DNA of 46,941 nt from contig CANIID010000004.1 of NCBI GenBank assembly GCA_947467315.1, forward strand, positions 1 to 46,941, given 5' to 3'. This DNA comes from Betaproteobacteria bacterium. Lineage in GTDB: Bacteria; Pseudomonadota; Gammaproteobacteria; Burkholderiales; SG8-41. Within the stretch, counting starts at the first letter, position 1; every line of letters begins with the position of its first letter. The position numbers and the translations under genes are program-made. Positions 7,663 through 16,197 of this stretch are shown here, piece by piece. A model generated the notes under the pieces. That model made no database searches. It was not told the origin of the DNA and saw only the letters and a program-made list of their open reading frames with translations.

Positions 7663-8418
7663 ATGAAACGGTTGCGTCAGTCGGTGGTGTTCCTGTTGAG
7701 TGTGGTGTTTTTTACCGCGTTGCCGGCGGCGGATCTCGTGCGCGTGGATGACGCCGAAATTCAGCGCTTGATGGATGCGGTGGCCGGCAACAACGACGCG
7801 TGGCGCCGCGACATTCAACGCCGCCTGACCGGCTGGCGCAGCATGATTGAATCGCCCGCGAATCGCGAGCTGCCTGAACCCGCGCGGCTGAAACTGGTGA
7901 ACGATTACGTCGCCGAAACCCTGTTCGTGTGCGATCCCTTGCAGTGGTGCATGGAGGATTACTGGGCAAAGCCGGTGGAGTTTCTCGCCAATGGCGGCGG
8001 TGATTGCGAGGATTACGCGATCGCCAAATATTTTGCCTTGCGCGCGCTGGGCATCCCGGACGCCAAGCTGCACATCATGTATGCGCAATACAGCAGCGGC
8101 GGCGTCAACGGCGCGCACATGGTGCTGGCCTACTACCCGACGCCGGGCGATGAGCCATTGATACTCGACAATCTCGACTATGAGATCCGCCCCGCCGCGC
8201 AGCGCAAGGATTTGACGCCGCGCTTCGGCTTTAACGTGAAAGATCTCTGGGAAGCGCAAGAGCTCAAAGGCCGCACCGCGAATCATCCGTATGCCGCGTG
8301 GCGCAGCGAGTGGAGCCGCTTGCAAGCGGACAGCGCAATGCGCGTGGTGACGGCGGAGCAGCGCAAGGCACCGACGTGTCAGGCGCTGGCTTCACGGCAG
8401 GTGTGGTGCAAACGATAA
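7663..8418 (+). CDS. Secreted transglutaminase-like cysteine peptidase (LapG/BTLCP family)
   Basis: This 251-residue protein belongs to the bacterial transglutaminase-like cysteine peptidases. Known members such as LapG act in the periplasm and cut surface adhesins under control of the c-di-GMP receptor LapD. A signal peptide is visible (KRLRQ followed by a hydrophobic run to about residue 22). The catalytic triad is in place: C115 in GGGDCEDYA, H152 in GAHMVLAY and D169 in LILDNLDYEI. AAGGAG precedes ATG 7663. No LapD or large adhesin gene lies in the window, so the substrate is unknown. An HD-GYP c-di-GMP phosphodiesterase is encoded 8 kb downstream, but no direct link is shown. Confidence 0.86.
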   Translation: MKRLRQSVVFLLSVVFFTALPAADLVRVDDAEIQRLMDAVAGNNDAWRRDIQRRLTGWRSMIESPANRELPEPARLKLVNDYVAETLFVCDPLQWCMEDYWAKPVEFLANGGGDCEDYAIAKYFALRALGIPDAKLHIMYAQYSSGGVNGAHMVLAYYPTPGDEPLILDNLDYEIRPAAQRKDLTPRFGFNVKDLWEAQELKGRTANHPYAAWRSEWSRLQADSAMRVVTAEQRKAPTCQALASRQVWCKR

Positions 8419-8425
8419 AATATAA

Positions 8426-8443
8426 TAACTATATGTTTTTAAA
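8426..8443 (+). repeat. TAASTANNTGTTTTTAAA motif, copy 2
   Basis: Reads TAACTATATGTTTTTAAA. It begins 8 bases after the stop of the LapG-like gene and ends 8 bases before the next ATG; its end merges into the AAAGGA ribosome site. A TATAAT string (8421-8426) overlaps its first base, so it may also sit at a promoter. Confidence 0.7.
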
Positions 8444-8451
8444 GGAAAATA

Positions 8452-10011
8452 ATGAACGGCAAGATGAGCGGCGCTGAGAGTCTGGTACGCACGTTGCTGA
8501 ACGGCGATGTGAATGTGTGTTTCGCCAATCCCGGCACATCGGAAATGCATTTCGTCTCGGCGCTCGATCGTGTTGAAGGCGTTCGCTGCATCCTCGGTTT
8601 GTTCGAGGGCGTGGTTACCGGCGCGGCGGATGGTTATTACCGCGTCGCGGGCAAACCGGCGGCAACGTTGCTGCATCTGGGGCCGGGTCTGGGCAATGGC
8701 CTGGCGAATCTGCACAACGCGAAAAAAGCGCGCTCGGGTATTGTCAACGTGGTGGGCGAGCACGCGGGTTATCACATCAAATACGACGCGCCGCTGACGT
8801 CGGATATCGAAGGCGTGGCGCGGCCGATGTCGGATTGGGTGAAGACCTCGCACTCATCAAAAACCATCGCCGCCGATGGCGCGCTGGCGATACAGGCGGC
8901 GCGCACAGCGCCCGGACAAATCGCCACCTTGATTTTGCCCGCCGATACCGCGTGGGGTGAAGCGGATGGCCCGGCGCAGGTGGCCGAACCCGCGGCGCGT
9001 GCATCCGTATCCCAAGAAGCGATTGCCGACGGCGTGCGGGCGTTGAAAAACGGCAAGTCCTCGATGCTGCTACTCGGTAACGCCGCACTGCGCGGCAAAG
9101 CGCTGGAATGGGCGGGGCGCATTGCCGCGAAAACCGGCTGCGGTTTAATGAGCGAATTCAACAACGCGCGCATCGAACGCGGCGCGGGGCGCGCGCCGGT
9201 GCGGCAATTGCCGTTCGTGGTGGATAACGCGCTGGCAGTGCTGAAAGACACGCGCCAGTTGGTGCTGGTCGGCGCGAAACTGCCGGTGTCATTCTTTGCC
9301 TATCCCGGCAAGCCCAGCGTGCTGGTGCCAGAAGGCTGCGAAGTCGTTACCGTCGCCAGCGCAGAGGCCGATCTCGAAGGCGCGCTCGAAGCGTTGGCTG
9401 GCGAACTCGGCGCGCGCGACGCAGCGCCGCTGGTGAACGCGCCCACCTACGACGGCGCCATGCCCACCGGCAGCATCACGCTCGAAGGGCTCGGTGCATT
9501 GCTCAATAAGATGATTCCCGAAAACGCCATCGTGATGGACGAGGCCGTGACCAGCGGTCGCGCGTTCACTGCGGCGACGATGGGGGCGCGTCCGCACGAT
9601 TGGCTGAACATCATGGGCGGCTCCATTGGTTGGGGACTCGCAGCAGCCGTGGGCGCCGCCATTGCCGCGCCGGATCGTAAAGTGATCGCGCTCGAAGGCG
9701 ACGGCAGCGCGATGTATACGCAACAAGCGCTGTGGACCATGGCGCGCGAGAATCTGGATGTCACCATCGTCATCTTCGCCAATCGCGCCTACAAAATTCT
9801 GGTGAACGAACTCGCCAATGTCGGTGCCGGCACGCCGGGACGCAACGCGATGAGCATGCTCACGCTGGGCTCACCCGCGCTGGATTGGACGTTGATCGCC
9901 AAGGGTTACGGTGTAGAAGCAGGGCGCGCGACGAATCTGGATGAACTCGCCGTGCAGTTCAAGCGCGGGCTGGATAAACACGGGCCATATCTGGTCGAAT
10001 TGGTGATGTGA
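8452..10011 (+). CDS. ThDP-dependent enzyme, acetolactate synthase large-subunit-like
   Basis: The 519-residue protein has the three-domain layout of ThDP-dependent decarboxylase/synthase enzymes: an N-terminal pyrimidine-binding domain with the catalytic glutamate E52 (LGLFEGVVTGAADGY), a central domain, and a C-terminal pyrophosphate-binding domain with the GDGSAMY motif at 416-422 and the matching asparagine (IFANRAYK). It is shorter than true IlvB/IlvI synthases (about 550-590 residues) and has no small-subunit partner nearby, so biosynthesis of branched amino acids is doubtful. Better guesses are a benzoylformate-decarboxylase-like or other 2-oxoacid enzyme. The next gene is 14 bases downstream and likely cotranscribed. 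The family is secure; the substrate is not known. Confidence 0.85.
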   Translation: MNGKMSGAESLVRTLLNGDVNVCFANPGTSEMHFVSALDRVEGVRCILGLFEGVVTGAADGYYRVAGKPAATLLHLGPGLGNGLANLHNAKKARSGIVNVVGEHAGYHIKYDAPLTSDIEGVARPMSDWVKTSHSSKTIAADGALAIQAARTAPGQIATLILPADTAWGEADGPAQVAEPAARASVSQEAIADGVRALKNGKSSMLLLGNAALRGKALEWAGRIAAKTGCGLMSEFNNARIERGAGRAPVRQLPFVVDNALAVLKDTRQLVLVGAKLPVSFFAYPGKPSVLVPEGCEVVTVASAEADLEGALEALAGELGARDAAPLVNAPTYDGAMPTGSITLEGLGALLNKMIPENAIVMDEAVTSGRAFTAATMGARPHDWLNIMGGSIGWGLAAAVGAAIAAPDRKVIALEGDGSAMYTQQALWTMARENLDVTIVIFANRAYKILVNELANVGAGTPGRNAMSMLTLGSPALDWTLIAKGYGVEAGRATNLDELAVQFKRGLDKHGPYLVELVM

Positions 10012-10025
10012 GCGGGAGACAAGTG

Positions 10026-10688
10026 ATGAAGCGTTTATTTACAACGATGTTCATGGCAGCGACTTTGCTTGCCACGTTACCCTCGGCGCAGGCGCAGGAG
10101 CCGGCTCAGGCGCAAAGTAAGGCGCGGTTTCCCGAACTCACGTCCGAGCAATTAACGCCTGAGCAAAAGAAATGGGCCGACGCCGTGGCGGCACCGCCGC
10201 GCGGCGCGAATTTCCGCGCACCGCCGTATCGCATTTATATGCGCAGCCCGGAGCTCGCGGAGCGCATCACCGGCATGTCGGATTATCTGCGCTGGAATAC
10301 GCAGTTCCCCGCGCGGCTCACCGAATTCGCCATTCTGCTGTCGGCGCGGCACTGGGATTCGCAATGGATCTGGCGCGGCCACTATCGGCTGGCGGTGAAG
10401 GGCGGTCTTAACCCGCAAGTCGGCGCGGACCTCGCCGCCGGCAAGCGCCCCGAAGGCATGCAGGAAGACGAAGCGGTTTTATATGACCTCGCGACGCAGA
10501 TTTATCGCAACAAGAACGTGTCCGACGCGGCCTATGCGGCGGCGTTGGCCAAATTTGGCGAGCGCGGCATCGTGGAGCTGCTGGGCCTGATGGGCTATTA
10601 CGACATCGTGGCGAAGATGCTGATTACCGCCAACGCCGTGCCGCCGAAGGAGTCAGATGTGCCGTGGTTGCAGCCGATGGCGAAGTGA
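10026..10688 (+). CDS. Exported carboxymuconolactone decarboxylase family protein
   Basis: This 220-residue protein has a signal peptide (KRLFTTMFMAATLLATLPSAQA) and a carboxymuconolactone-decarboxylase/AhpD-like fold signature: PPYRIYMRSPELAERI, then LTEFAILLSARHWDSQWIW and GHYRLAVKGGL. The CxxC pair of the AhpD peroxidases is absent, so a thiol peroxidase role is unlikely. ATG 10026 is preferred to an upstream GTG because a GGGAGA ribosome site precedes it and a clean signal peptide follows. It lies 14 bases after the ThDP-enzyme gene. Export of a member of this family is a feature seen in some Burkholderiales catabolic clusters. The function is unknown. Confidence 0.78.
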   Translation: MKRLFTTMFMAATLLATLPSAQAQEPAQAQSKARFPELTSEQLTPEQKKWADAVAAPPRGANFRAPPYRIYMRSPELAERITGMSDYLRWNTQFPARLTEFAILLSARHWDSQWIWRGHYRLAVKGGLNPQVGADLAAGKRPEGMQEDEAVLYDLATQIYRNKNVSDAAYAAALAKFGERGIVELLGLMGYYDIVAKMLITANAVPPKESDVPWLQPMAK

Positions 10689-10713
10689 GTTTGCGTCTTC
10701 GGCGCCGCGGAAA

Positions 10714-11790
10714 CTACGCCAGCAGTTTCAGCAACTGATCGAACGCCTGCTCAAACAGCGTCACGCCTTCCACTTGCAGGGTTTCACCGACCTGCTGCAT
10801 GTCGATGCCGGCTTGCGCTAAGGCGTCGAACAACACTTGCGCGTCGTTCATGCCGATTTCCAAAGTGGCGGCGGCTTTGCCGTGATCACGAAACGCATTG
10901 AGCGTGGCGTCGGGCACGGTGTTGATGGTTTCCGTGCCGATGAGTGATTCGACATAGAGCACGTCGCTGTACGCGGCATTCTTGGTGCCGGTGCTGGCCC
11001 ACAGCATGAATTGCGGTTGTGCGCCTTTTGCGGCAAGTTTGGCGAAGGCGTCGGATTTGAAAGTCTTTTGATATTCGCGATAGGCGAGTTTCGCCAATGC
11101 CACGCCAGCTTTACCGCGTAGCTTGAGTGCGTCGCCACCGATGCTGTCGAGTTGTTTATCCACCAGTGTATCAACGCGGCTTAAAAACAAACTCGCCACC
11201 GATTTAACCGGTCGCGGATCGCCGCCGCCGTCCACCAGCCGCTGCAGGCCGCGCACATACGCTTGCGCCACGGCGTTGACGTGCGCGAGCGAGAACATCA
11301 GCGTGACGTTGACCGAGCAGCCTTGCGCGATCAGTGCTTCGATGGCTGTTAGTCCCGCCGACGTTGCCGGCACTTTGATCAGCAGATTTTGACGCTGCAC
11401 CGCGGCCTTGAGCCGCAAGCCGGCGGCGACCGTGCCGGCGGCGTCGTGCGCGAGTGCGGGCGAGACTTCCAGACTGACATAGCCATCGCGACCGTGGGTG
11501 CGGTCGTACTCCGGGCGCATCAGATCGCAGGCGGCTTGTATGTCGGGAATCACCAGCGCTTCATACAGCGGCTCGGCGGGCGTTTTCAGCGCCTTCAACC
11601 GCGCCACATCATCGCGGTAATAAGGACTTTTGCTGATCGCGTTGAAGAAGATCGCCGGGTTGGAGGTGACACCGCTGATGCCATCTTCGGTGATCAGGCG
11701 TTGCAGGCCGCCTTCCTGAATCAACGTGCGTGAAAGATTATCGAGCCACAGGCTCTGGCCGAGTTGTTTGGTGAGCTGTAAGGCATTCAT
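10714..11790 (-). CDS. tal: Transaldolase
   Basis: Transaldolase moves a dihydroxyacetone unit between sugar phosphates in the non-oxidative pentose phosphate pathway. The 358-residue protein is of the longer bacterial type. It has the N-terminal signature DGISGVTSNPAIF (36-48), the Schiff-base lysine K139 in NLLIKVPAT and a conserved ASTGTKN block. Its ATG overlaps the stop of nudC by one base (TAATG), which implies coupled translation on the minus strand. It ends 25 bases from the convergent gene at 10026-10688, with no clear terminator between them. Confidence 0.93.
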   Translation of the reverse strand: MNALQLTKQLGQSLWLDNLSRTLIQEGGLQRLITEDGISGVTSNPAIFFNAISKSPYYRDDVARLKALKTPAEPLYEALVIPDIQAACDLMRPEYDRTHGRDGYVSLEVSPALAHDAAGTVAAGLRLKAAVQRQNLLIKVPATSAGLTAIEALIAQGCSVNVTLMFSLAHVNAVAQAYVRGLQRLVDGGGDPRPVKSVASLFLSRVDTLVDKQLDSIGGDALKLRGKAGVALAKLAYREYQKTFKSDAFAKLAAKGAQPQFMLWASTGTKNAAYSDVLYVESLIGTETINTVPDATLNAFRDHGKAAATLEIGMNDAQVLFDALAQAGIDMQQVGETLQVEGVTLFEQAFDQLLKLLA

Positions 11791-12626
11791 TATGTTTTGG
11801 GCAATTTGCGGAGTTCTGCTGCGACGGTGTTGATCATGCGCCGTGAAATGCTGATGCCCGGCGGCAGGTTGGGCAGTTCGTCCACGTCAAAGAACGTCGC
11901 CTCTTCGATTTCGACGCCATCCGGCGTGACCTCACCGCCAGCGTATTCGCCCGTGAACGCAATCATCAGGTTGTTCGGGAAGGGCCACGGTTGGCTGCCG
12001 AAGTAGCGGATGTTTTTGATTTCGACGCCGACTTCTTCGCGCGTTTCGCGGATCACCGTCGATTCCAGGGTTTCGCCGGGCTCAACAAAGCCTGCCAACG
12101 CGGAATAGCGCGTGTTGCCCCAGCCGACTTTGCGCGCGAGCAGCAGTTTGCGGCCATGCGTGATCAAAATCATGATGGCGGGCGCCACCGGCGGGTAGCT
12201 GGTGCGCTTGCAAGCGGCGCAGGTGCGCGCGCGCTCGTTGTCGCGCGGTACGGTTTCGCCGCCGCAGCGTCCGCAATATTTATGATTGCGATTCCATTCG
12301 AGTATCTGCAACGCGCGTCCGGATAAACCCGCCAGCGTGTCATCCATGTGGTTCAACATATCCCGCAAGCCAAGCATGGCGTGTCCGTTGGGCGCAATCT
12401 GCGCAGCGGCGAGTTCAGCGGCGTAGCAGGGGTCGCCGCCGTAGGTGCCGAGATAATGTTCCTGTGTGGTCTCCAGGCCGTGCGCGCTGGGGTGCGCACA
12501 GGTGAGCACCGCCGGGCCGCTATCGGTCATGCGCACCATCACTTGTCCGGCGTGAAAGGCGAACCATAACGACGTGTTGCTACGTTCGGCAGGCGCCTTG
12601 AAGTGGGGAAGATATTCTTTGCTCAT
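11790..12626 (-). CDS. nudC: NAD(+)/NADH pyrophosphatase (also RNA NAD-cap remover)
   Basis: NudC cleaves NADH and NAD, and in E. coli removes NAD caps from RNA. From ATG 12626 the product is 278 residues. It has a four-cysteine zinc ribbon (CGRCGG then CAAC), a full Nudix box (GFVEPGETLESTVIRETREE) and the NADH-specific SQPWPFPNNLM motif just after it. A longer frame begins at ATG 12722, but it would overlap the divergent peroxidase gene (12707) and adds 32 residues unlike the family, so 12626 is preferred. It is coupled to tal downstream. Confidence 0.92.
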   Translation of the reverse strand: MSKEYLPHFKAPAERSNTSLWFAFHAGQVMVRMTDSGPAVLTCAHPSAHGLETTQEHYLGTYGGDPCYAAELAAAQIAPNGHAMLGLRDMLNHMDDTLAGLSGRALQILEWNRNHKYCGRCGGETVPRDNERARTCAACKRTSYPPVAPAIMILITHGRKLLLARKVGWGNTRYSALAGFVEPGETLESTVIRETREEVGVEIKNIRYFGSQPWPFPNNLMIAFTGEYAGGEVTPDGVEIEEATFFDVDELPNLPPGISISRRMINTVAAELRKLPKT

Positions 12627-12706
12627 GAGTTTTGCCGGTCTGGGAGTGAACGCGGATTTTCGCTGATTTTGATGGGATAATCCAACCCAGTTTTGTTTCA
12701 GCACCC

Positions 12707-13945
12707 ATGCCAATTCGTACATTAAAATTCTGGATCTTTGCCGGTGTCACTGCGTTGGCGTGGCCGCTCATGGTGATCGCGCAGGGCAATCCGCTGGGCT
12801 TGAACGCAGAAGAGATTCGCCTGATTCTGCGCCATGGCCCGTGGCCCGCGCCATGGACGAAGGACGGGAGTAACCGCGTGTCGGGTAATGCGGAAGCGAT
12901 CGCCTTGGGCGAGCAGCTTTTTTTCGAGCCACGGCTTTCCGGCACCGGCACGGTGTCCTGTGCAACGTGCCACATGCCAGATAAAAATTGGACAGATAGC
13001 CGCAAGCTCGGCACCGCGATTGCCGAAGGCGATCGTAACACCCCCAGTCTGGTAAACGTGCGTTATCACCGCTGGTTCGGCTGGGATGGCGCCAACGACA
13101 ATCTGTGGTCGCAGAGCGTGCGCCCCTTGCTGGACCCTCGCGAGATGGATGCGAGCGAGCGGCACGTGGCGCAGTTCGTGCGTGGCGATGCAGATTTTTC
13201 CTGCCGCTACCGCAACGTGTTCGGCTACGCGCCAAAAACAGACGACGAAGTGCTGATGATCGATCTGGGCAAGGCGCTGGCCGCATTTCAGGAAACGCTG
13301 GTGACGACGCGCGCGCCGTTTGATGATTTTCGCGATGCGGTGATGCGCAATGACTGGAAAGCGGCGGCGAGCTATCCCGCAAGCGCGATGCGCGGCGCGC
13401 GCATTTTCATGGGCAAGGGCAATTGCAGCCTGTGCCATTTCGGTCCTGCGTTTTCCAACGGCGAGTTTCACGAGATCGGGGTTCCTATCGTGAAAAAATC
13501 CGGCGGCATCGACTGGGGCCGGTATCAAGGCATCAAGATGCTGCGCGCCAGCCGCTTTAATTTGCTGGGCGCGTATAGTGACGACAAGGGGAAAGCTGCG
13601 GGTCAATCCACGCGCTTTGTCGATCTCGCACCGCAAACCTTCGAGCAGTTCAAGGTGCCGGGGCTGCGCAATGTCGCGTTAACCGCGCCCTACATGCATA
13701 ATGGCCACTTGGCGACGCTGCGTGATGTGGTTAAACATTATTCCGAAATCAATCTGACGCTGCTGCATCAGGCGCATATTTACGCGGGTGACGTTTATGC
13801 GGAAGCGGTGCCGACCGACACGGTACTTCAGCCGCTTCATTTGCGCGAGCCCGAAATAAGCGATTTGGTCGCTTTTCTCGAAAGCCTGACGGAGCGTGCG
13901 CCGCCATCGTTTCAACGTAAGACATCCATAAAGAAGTGTTTATAA
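12707..13945 (+). CDS. Di-haem cytochrome c peroxidase (MauG/CcpA family)
   Basis: This 412-residue exported protein has an N-terminal hydrophobic signal (about 8-26) and two c-type haem sites, C85-ATC-H89 and C240-SLC-H244, in the spacing of di-haem peroxidases. Family features include the FEPRLSGTGTVSCATCH block, VPGLRNVALTAPYMHNG and a C-terminal DLVAFLESLT. Typical members reduce hydrogen peroxide in the periplasm; MauG-like members instead modify proteins or oxidise other substrates. The nitronate monooxygenase gene starts 14 bases after it, suggesting a shared transcript. It is transcribed divergently from nudC. Confidence 0.88.
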   Translation: MPIRTLKFWIFAGVTALAWPLMVIAQGNPLGLNAEEIRLILRHGPWPAPWTKDGSNRVSGNAEAIALGEQLFFEPRLSGTGTVSCATCHMPDKNWTDSRKLGTAIAEGDRNTPSLVNVRYHRWFGWDGANDNLWSQSVRPLLDPREMDASERHVAQFVRGDADFSCRYRNVFGYAPKTDDEVLMIDLGKALAAFQETLVTTRAPFDDFRDAVMRNDWKAAASYPASAMRGARIFMGKGNCSLCHFGPAFSNGEFHEIGVPIVKKSGGIDWGRYQGIKMLRASRFNLLGAYSDDKGKAAGQSTRFVDLAPQTFEQFKVPGLRNVALTAPYMHNGHLATLRDVVKHYSEINLTLLHQAHIYAGDVYAEAVPTDTVLQPLHLREPEISDLVAFLESLTERAPPSFQRKTSIKKCL

Positions 13946-13959
13946 ACAAAAGGTTATCG

Positions 13960-14925
13960 ATGGGTATTCCAGAAAATATACGTCAACGTTTACGTCTTCC
14001 GGTGCTGGCCGCGCCGATGTTTGTGGTGTCCGGCCCGGAGTTGGTGATCGAACAATGCAAGGCGGGTATCATCGGTTCATTTCCCGCGCTGAACGCGCGC
14101 CCGCAGGAAGAGCTCGACAAGTGGCTCACGCGCATTGAAACCGAGCTCGCGCAATACGCGCGCGACAACCCGGCAAAGAAGGTGGCGCCGTTTGCGGTCA
14201 ATCTCATCCTTAACAAGGCCAATAAGCGGCTCGATCAGGATCTGGAAGTGGTGTTGGCGCACAAAGTGCCCATTGTGATTACGTCGCTCAGCGCACCGAC
14301 TGCGTTAGCGCCGCGTGTGCATGCGTACGGCGGCATGGTGTTTCACGACGTCATCAAAGTGCGTCACGCGGAAAAAGCGCTTGAAGCGGGTGTGGATGGC
14401 CTGATCGCAGTGTGCGCCGGCGCCGGCGGACATGCGGGCACACTCAATCCGTTCGCGCTGGTGAATGAATTGCGGCGCATTCATTCCGGCCCGCTGGTGT
14501 TGTCGGGCGCGATCACCAATGGTTCCGCCATATTGGCGGCCGAAGCAATGGGCTGCGATCTCGCGTATATCGGCACGCGTTTTATTGCCACCAGAGAATC
14601 ACTGGCGGTGGAAGGTTACAAGAAAATGATTGTCGATTCGAACTCCGGCGATATTGTCTACACGCCGTTGTTCTCCGGTGTGCACGGCAGTTATCTTGCA
14701 GGCAGCATACGCAACTCGGGCCTGGACCCGGAAAACCTGCCGGCGAACGAAGCGCCAGGGCTGTACCGTAACCGCGATGAGCGGCCGAAAACCTGGAAGG
14801 AAATCTGGGGCGCGGGACAGGGCGTGGGCAACATTGACGATGCCCCCAGCGTGGCAGAGTTGGTGAATCGGCTGGAACAAGAATATTTAGAGGCGCGGCG
14901 CAAGCTGTGCGGAAAAGGAACATGA
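13960..14925 (+). CDS. Nitronate monooxygenase family flavoprotein (2-nitropropane dioxygenase-like)
   Basis: The 321-residue product is a FMN-dependent TIM-barrel enzyme of the nitronate monooxygenase family, which oxidises alkyl nitronates. Signatures are the N-terminal LPVLAAPMFVVSGPEL, the flavin-site VCAGAGGHAG with the expected active-site histidine, and SGAITNGSAILAAEAMGCDL followed by YIGTRF. ATG 13960 is preferred to GTG 13936 because AAAAGG precedes it and the family starts there. Its stop overlaps the next ATG (ATGA at 14922), so the oxidoreductase downstream is likely coupled. Some relatives act on other substrates, so the nitronate role is a family-level call. Confidence 0.87.
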   Translation: MGIPENIRQRLRLPVLAAPMFVVSGPELVIEQCKAGIIGSFPALNARPQEELDKWLTRIETELAQYARDNPAKKVAPFAVNLILNKANKRLDQDLEVVLAHKVPIVITSLSAPTALAPRVHAYGGMVFHDVIKVRHAEKALEAGVDGLIAVCAGAGGHAGTLNPFALVNELRRIHSGPLVLSGAITNGSAILAAEAMGCDLAYIGTRFIATRESLAVEGYKKMIVDSNSGDIVYTPLFSGVHGSYLAGSIRNSGLDPENLPANEAPGLYRNRDERPKTWKEIWGAGQGVGNIDDAPSVAELVNRLEQEYLEARRKLCGKGT

Positions 14926-15926
14926 GCATGAGCACTGAAAATAAGCCGGTCCGTTGGGGTATCGTGGGTTTGGGTTGGGCGTCGTCGGATTTTGTCGCGC
15001 CAGCCATGATTAACAGCCCCGGCTCTGAAATTGTCGCCTGCCTCGGCAGCACGCCAGAAAAGAGCAAAGCATTTGCCGAGCGATTTAACGTGACGCGCAC
15101 GCATGCTGACTTGCCTGCGCTGATGAACGATCCGGGCATTGATGCGGTTTATATCGCGCTGCCTAACGCGATGCACCACGAAGCCGTGCTCGCGGGGGCA
15201 CGTGCCAAGAAACACATGCTGTGTGAAAAGCCGTTCGCCATGCATGCAGCCGAGGCGCGCGAGATGGCGGACGCTTGCCGGAAGGCCGGTGTGATTCTGC
15301 GCATTGCGCATCAGATTCGCATGGATACCGCGGTGACGCGGGCGCGCGAAATCGTGCAGTCGGGCCGATTGGGAAAAATTGTGGAAATGACGTTGGAGCG
15401 CACGTCCGCCATGCCGCCGCGCAAGACCTGGCGCCTCGACAATGCGCAAAGCGGCGTCATGTACGACGTCGGCGTGCATCTGCTCGATCTGGTGCAATGG
15501 GTCAGCGGCCAGAAATTTATCGAAGTCAGCGCGTTCACCAACCCGGACCGCCGCGAAGGGCATGCGGATGACACTTTTACCGTGCTCGGCCGACTCTCCG
15601 GGGGTGGTCATGCGCAAGTACGTGCCACGCGCGAGGTGCCACAAGGCCAAAACAATTTGCTGATCGAAGGCTCCGAAGCCACGCTGGTGACCTCGCCGCT
15701 TCGATGGGCCAAAGAGCATATCATCACGGTGCGTGACAAAAACGGGGCTACGGAAGAGCGTTTTGACGTAAACCCGGCATACGAGTTTCAGGTGCGGGCG
15801 TTCGAGGGGGAATTGCGCGGCAAGCGCAGTAACCTGCCGGATGGCGATGACGCGGCTTATACGGTGGCCGTGACGAACGCGGTGTTGAAAGCTATTGATG
15901 AACGGCGAATTGTGGCTGTTGCTTGA
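14922..15926 (+). CDS. Gfo/Idh/MocA family oxidoreductase
   Basis: This 334-residue NAD(P)-dependent dehydrogenase has an N-terminal Rossmann fold (RWGIVGLGWASSDFV), the EKPFAMHA motif that carries the family lysine, and the C-terminal alpha/beta domain with MYDVGVHLLDLVQW, whose histidine and aspartate lie at the usual active-site position. Substrates in the family are mostly sugars, inositols or related polyols. ATG 14922 is chosen over GTG 14907 because AAAAGGA lies just upstream and it overlaps the previous stop. It follows a peroxidase and a nitronate monooxygenase gene. The specific substrate cannot be told from sequence. Confidence 0.87.
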   Translation: MSMSTENKPVRWGIVGLGWASSDFVAPAMINSPGSEIVACLGSTPEKSKAFAERFNVTRTHADLPALMNDPGIDAVYIALPNAMHHEAVLAGARAKKHMLCEKPFAMHAAEAREMADACRKAGVILRIAHQIRMDTAVTRAREIVQSGRLGKIVEMTLERTSAMPPRKTWRLDNAQSGVMYDVGVHLLDLVQWVSGQKFIEVSAFTNPDRREGHADDTFTVLGRLSGGGHAQVRATREVPQGQNNLLIEGSEATLVTSPLRWAKEHIITVRDKNGATEERFDVNPAYEFQVRAFEGELRGKRSNLPDGDDAAYTVAVTNAVLKAIDERRIVAVA

Positions 15927-16197
15927 AATCGCGGGTGAAATGGCAATCCACATAGAGTGTTTGGATGCAAAGTGGTATTGTAAACACTTTGTGAATTCGC
16001 GCTCAAGTGGTTGGCATTTGCGTCGTGTTGTTTGAATAATGCGAATGCAGCCAAAATGTGTGGCGAGGGACGTTTGCGGTCGTGAATGGGTAGTGAATGG
16101 CCAACGATCATGAGGGGATTAAAAGATTCGCACGCGTACGCGCAAGCGCCTTGGCGTCTGAGGAATTTGCAATGCGTGTGTTGATAAGAGGGTAAAG

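Noticed and set aside
8452-10011. Biosynthetic acetolactate synthase (ilvB/ilvI)
   Set aside because: It is too short, has no small-subunit gene beside it and sits with an exported protein of another family.
14691-15953. 420-codon minus-strand frame opposite the nitronate monooxygenase end and the Gfo/Idh gene
   Set aside because: The inferred protein is rich in His and Arg with no family features, and the plus strand has two clear enzymes.
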